From positions 3,609,135 to 3,673,134 of the forward strand of contig OY848920.1 in NCBI GenBank assembly GCA_963693285.1: 64,000 nt of DNA, given 5' to 3'. The stretch's first letter is position 1. Every line of letters starts with the position of its first letter. The position numbers and the translations under genes are program-made. The stretch is from Xestospongia muta (lineage: Eukaryota; Porifera; Demospongiae; Haplosclerida; Petrosiidae). The notes beneath the pieces were generated by a model that did not search any database, was not told the origin of the DNA, and saw only the letters and a program-made list of their open reading frames with translations. Of this stretch, positions 46,336 through 57,109 are shown piece by piece.

Positions 46336-47117
46336 TGCACTGCCTGTTTTTTTTGAACTGCTATAACTTGGCAAGCTAAGCGTTAGCAGCTACCAACGTT
46401 TAGCAACGAATATAAAAATGTGTAGACTTTACAACAGTAGTATCAAGAACATTGTCAAAGAAAACGAAAGGCTAAAACTCGCAAAAGAATTTTCAGGCTG
46501 CAGAGGTCAAGTGCCGTTTCTCGAAATGTAAAATTTAATGTGAAGGTTTTTTAGTATGCTGTAGAGAATCTTAGAGGAATACGGATCAGCAAGACAGAAG
46601 GCCATTGGTCGAAGCAATCGTTAGAAAAGTTCTGAAAAGTGTTTTGTGGACTTGGAGCGAAGTAACGCATTCAGGAAACGTCTCAAAGCACTGAAAAAAC
46701 TGCTACTAATAGATAATATATCGATTTATATTTGTACTACGGGACGTTTCCAAAGAAAGCTTCATTTTCAAGTTACAATAAATTTTGTATATGAAAAATT
46801 GAAACATTTTAAAGCGTCATGTAAAGGTTCAGAGAAACATACATCACGAATCTAGCACTAAATGTTGCTTGGCAATTGAATGATACTATTACTTACTCCG
46901 TTACAGCTTCACAGACATGTCAATCAGAGTGCAAAGTACCCAGTAAATGACAAAGCTTTTTTCCCTTTGATTGAAGAGAAATGCTGAGTCATCAAACAAC
47001 AGTTTGTAATGTGCATCACGTGATCCTATCAATAATTTGACCACACTTTGTCCAATCTTAAATGTACATGTTACATGCACTCTGCAGTATAGAGTTACAC
47101 TGGGCACCGCAGCGAGG
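46266..47117. mobile_element. TTAA-flanked element with CCTCGCTG ends, piggyBac-like MITE
   Basis: TTAA precedes it (46262-46265) and TTAA follows it (47118-47121). The ends are CCTCGCTG and CAGCGAGG, an 8-base exact inverted repeat, after which similarity is only partial. TTAA duplication is the mark of piggyBac-type transposition. A (GT) microsatellite (46305-46334) lies near the left end. No transposase frame is found. TTAA is common in AT-rich DNA, so the ends could be chance; the GC-rich termini argue for a real element. Confidence 0.5.
46305..46334 (+). repeat. (GT)n microsatellite
   Basis: About 15 GT units in a row. Confidence 0.95.
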
Positions 47118-47130
47118 TTAAGCACTTTAG

Positions 47131-48457
47131 TGCCTTTTTTATTGTTACAGTATTTGTTTAATCTATCATACATTTTGTCCAACAACCAATTCGGCTTTAG
47201 ATCATCCTTTTCTACAGAATCTGCTCTTATCACAACTACTCATTCATGGTTTTCTCTACTCAACTCTAACTTCTCTATCTGTGCTCTCTCCTTCGACTTA
47301 CATAAGGCCTTTGACTCTATACCCCACAGACCTCTCCTAGACACACTTCTATCCTACAACATTCCTCCTCACCTAGTCAACTGGATTCAGAGTTACCTTA
47401 CTCATTGTTCCCAACAGGTTGTCATTGATAGTTCTTTTTCATCCAAATCTGATGTGATATCTGGAGTCCCACAAGGATCCATTCTAGGCCCACTATTCTT
47501 CATTCTGTACATAAATGAAATCTCCTCTATCTCTCTTCCCCAATCATTCTCAATTACTTTATACGCTGATGACATCCTCCTAGCTTGCCCCTACAAACTT
47601 ACTCCTGACTCATCGCAAATCCAATCCAGTATGGATATTCTATCCTCTTGGCTTCGTTCCAAACACCTAACCATTAACCCCTCCAAGACCAAATACATGG
47701 TTATCTCCAGAATATCCTCTAATTCCTCCAATTTTCCCATACTTTATTTCAATGGCTCTCCCTTAGAAAGAGTTTACTCCTTCAAATACTTGGGTGTTAT
47801 CCTGAACTCTCAGCTGTCATGGTCTCCTCATATTGATTATATCTGCTCCAAAACCAGAAAACTCCTTGGTTTTATTTTCCGCAATTTTTACTTTCACTCT
47901 TCTTCTTCTGCTGTACTCAAACTTTATCAGTCCCTCATCCTCCCCCATCTCTCTTACTGTTCATCTCTTTGGGACCCTTATCAACTGAAAGACATCAAGA
48001 AACTTGAAGATGCTCAGTCTTTTGCACTCAAGTTATGTACAAAACAATGGTCCTCCGATTACCACTCTTTACTATATCAACTCTCCCTTCCCAAACTCTC
48101 TTCCAGAAGAAAAATTTCCAAACTTCTCCTTCTGTATAAATTCATTCACAATATCTTATTTATTCCAAATAACATTCTCAACTTTCAAGACAGTTCCTCA
48201 TCTCACCTTCGCTTTTCTCACCACCTAAACATTATAATCGCCTTTTCCCAAACCAATTCTTCCTTGTACTCTTTCTTCCCAAACACTTCTGCCCTGTGGA
48301 ACTCACTTCCACCATCTGTTAAAGACTTTAACAGTCCAATAATTTTAAGAAATTTCCTCTGTCATTTATTCAAGTAATTACCAATTATTTATTTATATAA
48401 TGTCATCATTGCTCTTTGTACTAGTCTCTGACTATTGAGCAATTTATTGTGTTTCTC

Positions 48458-48490
<33 letters not shown>
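47131..48490 (+). mobile_element. 5'-truncated LINE with A-rich and TA-rich tail
   Basis: The element holds only the C-terminal half of the second open frame (reverse transcriptase) and ends in an A run (48459-48476) followed by (TA)n to about 48490, a typical target-primed 3' end. Its base composition, C- and T-rich on the plus strand, differs sharply from both flanks. The 5' edge lies just right of TTAA at 47118-47121; I cannot define a target duplication. 5' truncation is the usual fate of LINE copies. Confidence 0.9.
47133..48377 (+). CDS. LINE reverse transcriptase, N-terminally truncated (Jockey/CR1/L2-like)
   Basis: An uninterrupted frame of about 415 codons in the element, stop at 48375-48377. 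Motifs in order: LSNNQFGFRSSFSTESAL; ALSFDLHKAFDSIPH (first catalytic Asp); SGVPQGSILGPLFFILYINE; LYADDILL (catalytic YADD); TINPSKTKYMVIS; FKYLGVIL and the thumb and C-terminal region (LILPHLSYCSSLWDP, then SALWNSLPPSVKDF). The order and wording match non-LTR retrotransposons of the Jockey/CR1/L2 group; the endonuclease and any first open frame are lost. The long open frame preserved after truncation implies a young insertion. The true start is not present; upstream codons of the open frame (47037-47132) belong to the neighbouring element. Confidence 0.9.
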   Translation, partial: PFLLLQYLFNLSYILSNNQFGFRSSFSTESALITTTHSWFSLLNSNFSICALSFDLHKAFDSIPHRPLLDTLLSYNIPPHLVNWIQSYLTHCSQQVVIDSSFSSKSDVISGVPQGSILGPLFFILYINEISSISLPQSFSITLYADDILLACPYKLTPDSSQIQSSMDILSSWLRSKHLTINPSKTKYMVISRISSNSSNFPILYFNGSPLERVYSFKYLGVILNSQLSWSPHIDYICSKTRKLLGFIFRNFYFHSSSSAVLKLYQSLILPHLSYCSSLWDPYQLKDIKKLEDAQSFALKLCTKQWSSDYHSLLYQLSLPKLSSRRKISKLLLLYKFIHNILFIPNNILNFQDSSSSHLRFSHHLNIIIAFSQTNSSLYSFFPNTSALWNSLPPSVKDFNSPIILRNFLCHLFK

Positions 48491-51394
48491 GTAGGAGTAA
48501 TGTGAGGATTAGCTTGTTGGACTTGCAACTGGTTTTTGGATCTTGACTAGCAGGATGAAGAGATGAAGGTAGTATAGCTACAGAATAAAAAGGACTATAA
48601 CATTATAGATAATATTAGAAGACAAAAAAAACACAAACAAGTGATAGCTGTAGATGACATGATGCTGACAAAATATCAAAAAAATAGTTTTAGCATTTTC
48701 CTAACACCAGTTAACGGACTTGACTTCTCAAAATACTACAATATTATTATACTGTTTGCTATAGACTTAACTCGGATATCATTGTTGTATTCTTTTGATA
48801 GCAATCATAAAGTGATTGGTATTTTCTAAGTATTCTTTCTGCATAATATATTAATGTGTTTAATCTCAAAATAGGAGCTTGGGATTTGTTGTAATCATAG
48901 ATGGTGTATTGTGATTTAGAAAATTTGTTATTGATTAATTTCATGATTTAATGTAATATTCTTATACTATAAGGATATCACCTTATATGGATTCAATGTA
49001 CATTAACACATTGATCTAAAACTAAATGGTTGGGAAGCTTCCTATAAATACCTTTGATATGTCTATATTAAACATTACAGAAAGTCAAGGTGAGATTCAT
49101 TTATATATGCAATGTTGTATGGCAGTCACAACAGACAACTGTTTTTTTGATCATCTTTTAAATGACATAAATGTTTTGAAGATTCATTGGACCATATTTT
49201 ACAGTAAAAATGTTCTTCAAGATTTTTAAATTATTATGACATGATATGATATGTGGTATGAGGAGCCTCAGCTATCATGCAAGTTTTCAAAACATGGCGA
49301 TGCACATTTAAAGATAATCCTATCTCATACCACATGTAATCAATATGTATTAGGATGGCATAATTTGTCAGTATCAGGAGTCTCCTTTAAGATACCAGTG
49401 ATATCTGAGATAATAACAAAATAATACAGACTGTCATATCCTTAATTATTCAATATTTTAAAAATTTCTATTTCAATTGCATGTGGTATTAACTGATGCA
49501 TTAAGGTAATGTTACTGTACCATTAATAATATTCATAGTATAATTTCTTTTATCATATCTTTGACATTTGTTCACCATTCTTGGACAATTTATTATGTAA
49601 ACACACAGACACACATGTATATATTACATTGATGATATGTTTGTTTCTTCATTGTTTAATCTTATTGATGTAATGATTTTTGAATAAAAACAAAGTGTAA
49701 TACAGAAACTCTTTAATAACAAAAAGAGCTACTATATCACTATATAATTTTGTTTTTAATTAGAGAAATAAATTCATGTTTTGTTATTTTCTATAGTATA
49801 TACAAACAGACAATATCAACATCAGACAAAGAATGTTTTAAACTTATTCTTCTCATATCCAGCGATTTGCTGAAGGGAAGGAGGGCCTGGTAACATCTGT
49901 GGATTTGTAGATTTGCCTATTAATTATTGAATGTTGAAATTGTTGATGAAGTCATTTGCAGACTAAGCTTTTAACAAATGATGTCATCAAATTAAAGTTA
50001 AATAATGAATCAAAAATTGTGACAATACATATTCATATCATGACCTTTAATTAAATCCAAAGTTCACACAAATTATATGGAAGCTATTACTACAGAAATC
50101 CATTGATCTTACTGACAATTGACAGTAGGTTCTACCGACTCCAAAATTTACTAGTACCAGTATCAATTAAAAGAAATCTTACAATAATTTGCAATTTTAG
50201 TCTCTATATAAGACACATTAGTCCTGTTGCTTTTACAGACTTATAGCTATAGGCTATGAACAGTGTCTGATCACATATGAAATTTAAAATTGTACCATTC
50301 TGTGTGTGTCTAAAACAGAGCAAACTTGATGCTATCTGCTGTAGAAAGACAGTCCAACACTTGCCATAGGCAGCCCCAAAACATATCTACTTCTCATAGG
50401 AAATTGAATATAAAGAAGCAACTACAATGTTTAAAAAACAGGCAGGACTAGCTTATGTAGCTACAAATAAATATGGAAAAATTTAATCTGTTCATGTCAA
50501 TCTTGAAGTTGATACAGTATTGATGTTATCATTGTAAATAAATATTCAATGGATGTACAACATAAAAAGTTACTGAACTGAATTAATATGGTTATAAATG
50601 TCTAACTCTGGATGAAACACTTTACCTATAATAAGGCAATCTAACTCACCATTAGTGGCTAGTAGATAAACAGATATACAAAGACTATGCACATTTTAAT
50701 TGGTTTCCTGAAATAACCTTTTGCATATTCATTCCAAACTAATTTGTATAACTACAAGCAACAATAATAATACCCTATGTGAGTGCTAAAAGTAGTTAGT
50801 GAACTATTTCATCAAGTAATCTCAACTAAGTTGACACTAATTAAGTTCATCCAAGTTTGATATTGTTTATATAATTGTCAACTATTATTGACCTGATTAA
50901 TGTCAATTTGTTTTGCAAATTCTAATTCACGAGAATACTTTTTAACTGTAATAAGCCAATCAAATTCATTATAAGTGACTATTACATACAGGTCATCTTT
51001 TTAATAGGTTACCTGTATAGGTCCAAAGTTGAGTTCAACATCTCCTGATAAAAGAAGAAATAAAAGAAAGACTACTAAAGAGAAAGAAAGATGTTTAGTC
51101 TCATGCATGTGTATGTTTCTGTTAATACCAAATATACTTTACCACTTATTCCATCTTGGGATGGTTCATTTAGGCATTCATTTTGGAGCCCAGTGCGTAT
51201 ATATATATGTTAATTCTAAGTAATCCTTATTTTAGATTCTCACCATTGTCACTAGAGATAATGTTTAGTGTATGTATAACTCTACAAGGACGATTACTGA
51301 TAACTACCAAATTTAGTAGTCTAATCAGTATAATGTGTTATGTAATCCTTCTTAACATTAAGAGATAATTCAGTGTGGAGAAAAATAGACCACA
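48491..51394. other. AT-rich stretch, no gene recognised
   Basis: Scattered short open frames exist, but none shows a family pattern or good splice borders. Confidence 0.35.
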
Positions 51395-51837
51395 AGTCTC
51401 TTAAAGCAATAATTACTCAAGGAGTTAAACATAGCATCTGACCTCATAAACCAAAAGAGTCATTAGAGGAATCAGTTGATCATCCAACAGAAGAAACACC
51501 AAACAGTGCCGACTATGAATCATCAACCACAATACGCCATCATATGGTTGATTAGAGTTCTTGTTTTACTAAACCTATTGTAACTCAGGAATTTATTAAG
51601 CCTTTACCTCATGCACAGAGATCTGAAGTGCTTTATCAATCTCATTGAATATATGATGTTGATACTGGTGGTCAGGTTGCCTTTATAGACATTGCTCCGG
51701 CATTGTTATGATATCACTCTGTCAATATTTTTGCATACAAGTTAGATGAAAAGCGTAATGACAAAAGTAAGTTGACAGAGGTTGGTGGGTGTTTCTTTTA
51801 TGTCGAGGTGGAGAGTTAAAAGCCAAAGATAACTTAT
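51395..51837 (+). pseudogene. Decayed fragment with a DTGGQ (GTPase-like G3) motif
   Basis: One frame can be read across 51395-51837 with only about five stops: KPKESLEESVDHPTEETPNS, FTKPIVTQEFIKPLPHAQ, YDVDTGGQVAFIDIAPALL, a TGA where Arg is expected, then YHSVNIFAYKLDEKRNDK and a TAA. DxGGQ followed by a P-A-L-L segment is the switch-II type motif of Roc/Ras-like GTPase domains found in many invertebrate multi-domain proteins. P-loop and other G motifs are not seen. The family call is inferred from this single motif and general resemblance. Confidence 0.45.
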
Positions 51838-52940
51838 TTTCAATGCCCAATTAACTTGGAAAAAAGTATAGAAAGAGATAATGTCACACAAAAAACTATT
51901 TTTACCAAAAATCAGAGAGTAAAACTACTATTTCCAAACCAATCTTTTTCAAAACAAAAACAAAAATTAAAAAAAAAACACTACACCCGCCTACACACAC
52001 TCACACACAAAAAATCTGTCCACTTTCTTGTCTTGGTATCTACTGACAGCATATTCTTCCCATCTTGGCCTTCCTATCATGCATTCACATTCCATATCTC
52101 TTTCATCTTTGAATCTTTCCACATTCACTATTTTCAGTTCATAGTCTCCATCTTTCATACCTTAATAACCTTACTCCAACATTTTATAATGTCTTTTGCC
52201 TCTGTTGACTTTGATGTATTCTTTGAGACGAAAATTCAATTTTGCTTTCATAATTTCATCTGTAGTGATATCTCTCACTGTCTATAATGTGTCTGTCTTC
52301 ATACTTGAATTCTTGCCTCTTTCAATCCACAATATAGTGGCTTTTGCTTCATTTTTAATAATTTTGACAATCCTTTATTGATATAGTGTTAACAGTTTAT
52401 AGGCACAGCTTCTTCAACCATTATTGAAAAATGCCACTCTTTTATGCTCACCAGCATTCTTTCTACATTATCTAAAAGAAAAACGTTAATTATTTTAGTG
52501 TATAAATACCACCATTAACTCACTTTTAATTTAGTCACAACGTCAGAATTACTCTGTAGAGTAAATTTTTAAGAAGTTATAAATTTTTTGACAAAAAGTG
52601 CCAGCCAAATGATTGATTATCAGTGTTCAGCTTAAAATAGATTACATGAGATTGCTGTGTTTGGAGAGAGAATGTGGGTCATGTGATGATAGAATGCCTA
52701 AAGTGTTGGACATGTGGATTTAACAAAACGTTAAATCTACCAGGAGGACTTTGATCAAAGTATTAGAATGCCCATGTTTTGATAATTATCATTTGCTCAC
52801 AAGATTAAAGGATGGTGTAAAGTTAACAAATCAAGAATTATTGGAACAAAATAAAGGGAATGTTTTCTATTAAACAAAATTAGGTCTAAAAATAAAAAAA
52901 AATGAACATTAGTGCCACTACTGTTTTTTGTTCAATTTTT
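51838..52940. other. Low-complexity stretch, no gene recognised
   Basis: 51940-52380 is biased (C and T on the plus strand, ACA- and TTTC-rich), giving open frames of 60-143 codons without domain signatures. The remainder is the 3' flank of the minus-strand Ig-like gene. Confidence 0.35.
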
Positions 52941-53798
52941 CTAATCAGTTATTTTCAAATCTTTACTTCCTGTTAAAATGCTCCACAGCAGTGCAAAGTA
53001 ACCACCTTCATTATGATCATCATTTTTAGGTGGAGTTGGAATTGTGGGATTTTTTGGAGGAGGTGGTGCTTTAGTAGTCGGTTGATTTAAAGGAAGTTGA
53101 GTAGATGGATGGGTGGGTAAAGTTTTGGGTGGAGCTGGATCACTTGGATAGATAGGTGATTGACCACTTCCTTCTTCAATAAAAATATAGCTTGTTTTAC
53201 TTATTCCATTATAAATGCGACTATCAACTGTTAATGGTCCTTTACCTATTAAATATTGATATATTATACATCTCACCCACCAACCATCTGTTGCTTTTGT
53301 GCCATAGATACGTAATGTTGTATTCTGATAATAAAATGTAGAATAGTCTTTAATCGAGGGATGATTTGAAGGGTAGTAAACATTTCTAACATACCATTTT
53401 GTATGTTGACCATTTCCATGACAATGGAATGTTATTTTTGTTCCATCTTGAACTGTTTGGTTACTTGTTAAGTAAATACGTCGTGGTTCTTTATATACAC
53501 AATTTATTTTCACTGTTGCTTGATACATTATTTGGTTCATATTTTTCATTTTGCAAACAACACTTCTGTTGAAAAAAGAACCCCAAACAATAAGCGATTG
53601 CCACTGGTATGTTGAATTTGAAAAATGTTTTATTTCTTTTAAATGACCTTCAACTTCCATACTTGATCCCACTCCTTTACATGTGACTATGCCGATTGTA
53701 CCACATTTTACCAATTGATTAGGACTGACGTAATCGAACCATTGAGAATGAGCAGCAGCAATTGCAATTAAGGTAAGAACAAAAAGAAAGAGCTTCAT
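52941..53798 (-). CDS. Secreted Ig-like protein with proline-rich tail
   Basis: The single uninterrupted frame of 285 codons starts at the ATG at 53798. Residues 1-16 are a clear signal peptide (MKLFLFVLTLIAIAAA). Two Ig-like segments follow: about 28-105, with cysteines in KCGTIGIVTCKG, SVVCKMKN and KINCVYKE, and about 108-205, with ITFHCHGNGQHTKWYVRN and DGWWVRCIIYQY, i.e. the Cys-Trp-Cys pattern of an Ig fold. N-glycosylation sites are plentiful (NST, NRS, NQT, NTT). Residues 215-265 are rich in Pro, Thr and Lys, like a mucin-type spacer. The last 20 residues (YFALLWSILTG) are mildly hydrophobic, too short to be a sure membrane anchor. I do not recognise an orthologue. A secreted or surface recognition role is a guess from the architecture. 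Confidence 0.82.
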   Translation of the reverse strand: MKLFLFVLTLIAIAAAHSQWFDYVSPNQLVKCGTIGIVTCKGVGSSMEVEGHLKEIKHFSNSTYQWQSLIVWGSFFNRSVVCKMKNMNQIMYQATVKINCVYKEPRRIYLTSNQTVQDGTKITFHCHGNGQHTKWYVRNVYYPSNHPSIKDYSTFYYQNTTLRIYGTKATDGWWVRCIIYQYLIGKGPLTVDSRIYNGISKTSYIFIEEGSGQSPIYPSDPAPPKTLPTHPSTQLPLNQPTTKAPPPPKNPTIPTPPKNDDHNEGGYFALLWSILTGSKDLKITD

Positions 53799-53854
53799 CT
53801 TCTACAGTAGTAGACCTGAAGAAAAACTGTATTAGACTAAGCTGGGTCTTCTTG

Positions 53855-53864
53855 TTTTATAATA
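53855..53864 (-). promoter_or_regulatory. Possible TATA box of the Ig-like gene
   Basis: TATTATAAAA on the minus strand lies about 57 bases before the ATG at 53798. Confidence 0.4.
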
Positions 53865-53869
53865 TTTTA

Positions 53870-55090
53870 GATGGGTGTGTCTTTTATTATATTTTACCAA
53901 TCAGATTGGTTTATAATGAAAGCTAACATTAACTGTTTAAAATATTCTGACCTATCACATTAGAGCATACTATTCATGGTCCTTCTGCCAATCCTAAGGA
54001 TATATAAAGTTAATCATCATGTATTTTAAATCATGAAGTTTATAAATCATGTATATATATATTCAAGATCATATAGCATAATCATTTATATAACAGTAAA
54101 ACATTAAAAATACAGTTTAACAAGAAGTTACCAAATTCTCAAATACTTACAAAAATGAATTAGACTTCTAAACACCTCCAACGTCAAGAAACAGGAATAA
54201 AACGCAAAAACAAACAAAAGAAACGTGCTTATCACCCCAGGAAAAAATAATATGGCATGTAAAGGGTTATTCTATTGCCAACCAATCAAATTAACTTTCA
54301 ATGTTGTTGTATATAAAAGTTGCAGCAATCTAATTGGTTGGCATACTTATTGACACACTCCTTTTAAAATCTGCATACACAGAGGTCCATAACAGTTATA
54401 ATGCAGTTGCAGAGCTGTTGGAAAGCCAAGAAATCTCTTCAATTAGAAAGGCAATAGAATGGATTTTCTCAAAAATTTTCTTTGTGGATGGAAGATATTA
54501 ATGAAAACATCCAAGACTTAGTACTGACTGAAGCTCTAATCAACATGGTATATGAAGTGGATACTTCAAAAAGAAACATTATTATATAAGGTTGAGCTTT
54601 TAAAAGAAAGGAAATAATGCTAGAAATAGATAAATGTTTAAAATAGGAAAATGCTTATCTATAAAAAGGAGTTAGTGTTATTAAGAGAATATCTACTAAA
54701 AATTTAACGATATAGAAGATTTAAAAAAGGATGTTAAACATTCTTTTTGTGTTGTAGAAGCTGTTAAAGAGGAAGCAATGGAAACCAAAAAATTCAACAT
54801 TAAAATAGACTAACATTTGAAGAAAAGTTAATGAAATTATTAATGAACTAAATGAAAAATTATTTTAAAGTTAGACATATTGAACATTTGTCTATTATTG
54901 TTGATTGTTAATTAAAAAACTAATAACTTTAAAGAAGTATTTTGATTTACATCAGACATTGATGCATTTCCTGTTTGTAGATCAGCTGCATACCCTAGAG
55001 CTGTTCTATATGGATTTCTGTATCTATGAGGGCATAATGGGATGGTTTGGCATATTCTACCATATAGTAAAATCTATGAAATCATTGGTA
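53870..55090. other. Spacer with two coding-like snippets
   Basis: Plus-strand 54366-54503 reads SAYTEVHNSYNAVAELLESQ plus EISSIRKAIEWIF, and 54699-54813 reads KFNDIEDLKKDVKHSFCVV plus EAVKEEAMETKKFNIKID. Both end in stops and lack clear splice borders or family identity. They may be relics of one gene. Confidence 0.25.
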
Positions 55091-55094
55091 CAAC

Positions 55095-55625
55095 CTAATG
55101 ATATATATACAGTTTTGCTTGATAACCAGTTTGATTGTTATATACTACTGGTTGTCTTTTAGCTACTGTTATTACAGCACTTTCTTCTCCTCCACCTTCT
55201 CCACTCATCATGCCAAACATGGCCATTTGTGGAAACATCATGGCAGTACCACTTGCCATACTGGTACCTGCATGTTTTAATTGTTTACTCCATTACTCAA
55301 TGTTAGTGAAAATACTTCATGTCAATATAAACCAGGTCTGCCACCAATGTATGTTTTTGATTGCTGTACAGCATCTACAGGTTGACCTGAAAGATCCATC
55401 ATACCAGTGTCTTCCAATTTGCTGGCTTCATCCATTGCTTTCATTGTAGGCTGGCCTTGTGCAAGACCTTTTCAACCTAACATTATGACATTTCTAATAA
55501 CATTATAACATTTATGATATTCCATTTGTATTTTTGTTATTTACAGCATTTTTCTATTTTTCTAATTGACTTTCTGGTGTTCTAAATAAAGTGCTAGATT
55601 GTGCATCTGTTAATCCTTCAGCCAT
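55095..55625 (-). CDS. Small three-exon gene, Met/Gly-rich protein, unknown family
   Basis: Exons on the minus strand: 55625-55571 (MAEGLTDAQSSTLFRTPE), 55467-55333 (LAQGQPTMKAMDEASKLED, TGMMDLSGQPVDAVQQSK, TYIGGRPG) and 55267-55095 (TSMASGTAMMFPQMAMFGMM, SGEGGGEESAVITVAKRQ, ending KLYIYH and TAG). Lengths 55, 135 and 173 bases join in phase to 120 codons without a stop. The acceptors (gaaaag, atgcag) are good for exon 3 and fair for exon 2; the donors (GTCAAT, GTTTAT) are weak. Because weak donors were chosen to keep phase, the model is tentative, but the middle and last exons read like real protein. The Met/Gly-rich segment could be a membrane or self-assembly region. No family recognised. 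Confidence 0.45.
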
Positions 55626-55674
55626 ACTTCTGTAGATGTTTCAGCTGCAATTGATAAAATTGTACCTTCTATGT

Positions 55675-55830
55675 AGTGTTGTTATATCAAAACTAAAACT
55701 AAAAGTACTTTTAGTAAAGCATTTGACGTTTGGTAAACTAAAACTAAAACTAAAATTAAAACTATCTTCCTTCACAACTAAAACTAATACTAATACTAAA
55801 AGTTTTAACTTTGCTTTCAGTTTTAGTACA
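55675..55830 (+). repeat. ACTAAA-rich repeat segment
   Basis: Degenerate (ACTAAA)n blocks in both orientations (aactaaaactaaaac and ttttagttttagt-type) follow TAGTGTTGTTA, resembling the ends of the hAT-like element at 17361-17936. Probably a related non-autonomous element; the right end is not found. Confidence 0.45.
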
Positions 55831-56085
55831 TTCACACATGCATCAGTAGATGTGAATGAAAAGGTGAATACTCTCATTATAGTTGATCTTTGATTGTAAA
55901 TCATGGCTACTATTGGAAGACCTAGGGACAGCTGTGTATGGAATTTTTTTAAATATTTTATTTGGAAGAAGAAGATAAGAGTGTATGTTTGGTGACTTTG
56001 AGTGATGGTGAGCATGGCAAATTTGGTCATTCCATCCAAGAAAAGTTTCCTACTAACTTAAAATGCCATTTAAAAACTAAACATC

Positions 56086-57104
56086 ATGGATGGTGCTGTT
56101 CAGGGCTACTGTAGGCTTGGGATAGCACCATCCACAAGAAAGACATATGAATCAGCTTTCAGGCGGTTTGGTAGTTTCTGCTCAAAGTATTCCATTATAA
56201 ACCCCTTCCCAGTTGACGAGTCTATTTTATGCTACTTTGTTGCCTTCCTCGCAAAAGATGGGTTGGCACCTCAATCCATAAAGTCATATTTAGCTGCAAT
56301 ACACCATACCCAGATTGAGGCTGGACTGCCGGAACCCAAATCATTGTCATCCTGCCCACAACTGAAACTCATATTGAATGGGGTAGCTAGGCAGAGAATT
56401 GGGCATAGTTCCCCAAAGAAACCTTGCCTCCCTATATTAGCAGATACCCTTTTAGGCCTGTTCAGGACTATGGTATGGAAGGTGGACAGGGACATGGTCA
56501 TGGTATGGGCAGCATGTTCAATCTCCTTTTTTGGGTTTCTTCAAGCAGAGGAAATCACGGTGCCCACATGTTCAGCATTTCAACCACATATACACCTCAC
56601 ATGGGAGGACGTTAGTGTGGATAGTGTAGAGAAGCCAAAGATACTAAGGGTCCATTTGAAAGTATCTAAATGTGACCAGTTTGGAAACAGCATAGATATA
56701 TTTCTGGGGCGTATAGAATCCCCAATGTCCCCAGTAGCAGCTACATTATCATACATGGTGATCCGTGGTCCAGCACCAGGTCCCTTCTTTCAATTTCAGG
56801 ATGGTAACCCTCTTACAAAGAGCCATTTGTCACAGCTGTCCAAAATATATTGGCCCAAATGGGTCTAGACCAATCCCTGTATACAGGACATAGCTTCATG
56901 ATTGGGGCAGCCACAGCAGCTGCACAGGCTGGGGTTGAAGACTCAACTATCAAAGCCTTAGGTCGCTGGTCAAGCACAGCCTTTTTGACATATATTCTGA
57001 CTTTGAGACGACACTCACAGCACTCACCCTCAGTATTGATGGGCTTCAGTAACATATCATTCACCATACTTATTTGTTTGCATGAATATTTGAGATTGAT
57101 TTAA
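56086..57104 (+). pseudogene. Tyrosine recombinase of a mobile element, inactive
   Basis: Residues 1-110 form the N-terminal SAM-like DNA-binding domain (GIAPSTRKTYESAFRRFG, VDESILCYFVAFLAKDGLA, SIKSYLAAIHHTQ). The catalytic domain follows (WAACSISFFGFLQAEEITV, then VHLKVSKCDQFG). A two-base slip in ATATAT near 56848-56854 shifts the frame; the other frame carries LYTGHSFMIGAATAAAQAGV and LGRWSSTAFLTYILTL. The family's first catalytic Arg (usually FFGFLRxGE) is Gln here, and the Arg of H-x-x-R (usually GHSFRIG) is Met; His and the final Tyr remain. Such recombinases come from DIRS/Ngaro-type retrotransposons or Crypton-type elements, which integrate by strand exchange. The higher GC stretch to about 57445 is probably the 3' part of the same element. 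Confidence 0.8.
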
Positions 57105-57109
57105 TTGGT

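Noticed and set aside
51856..52287. Plus-strand open frame of 143 codons
   Set aside because: Low-complexity, His/Phe/Ser-rich and without domain signature; driven by a C/T-biased strand.
55641..56039. Minus-strand open frame of 132 codons with LVLVLVLV and FSFSFS runs
   Set aside because: Translation of the ACTAAA repeat, not a protein gene.
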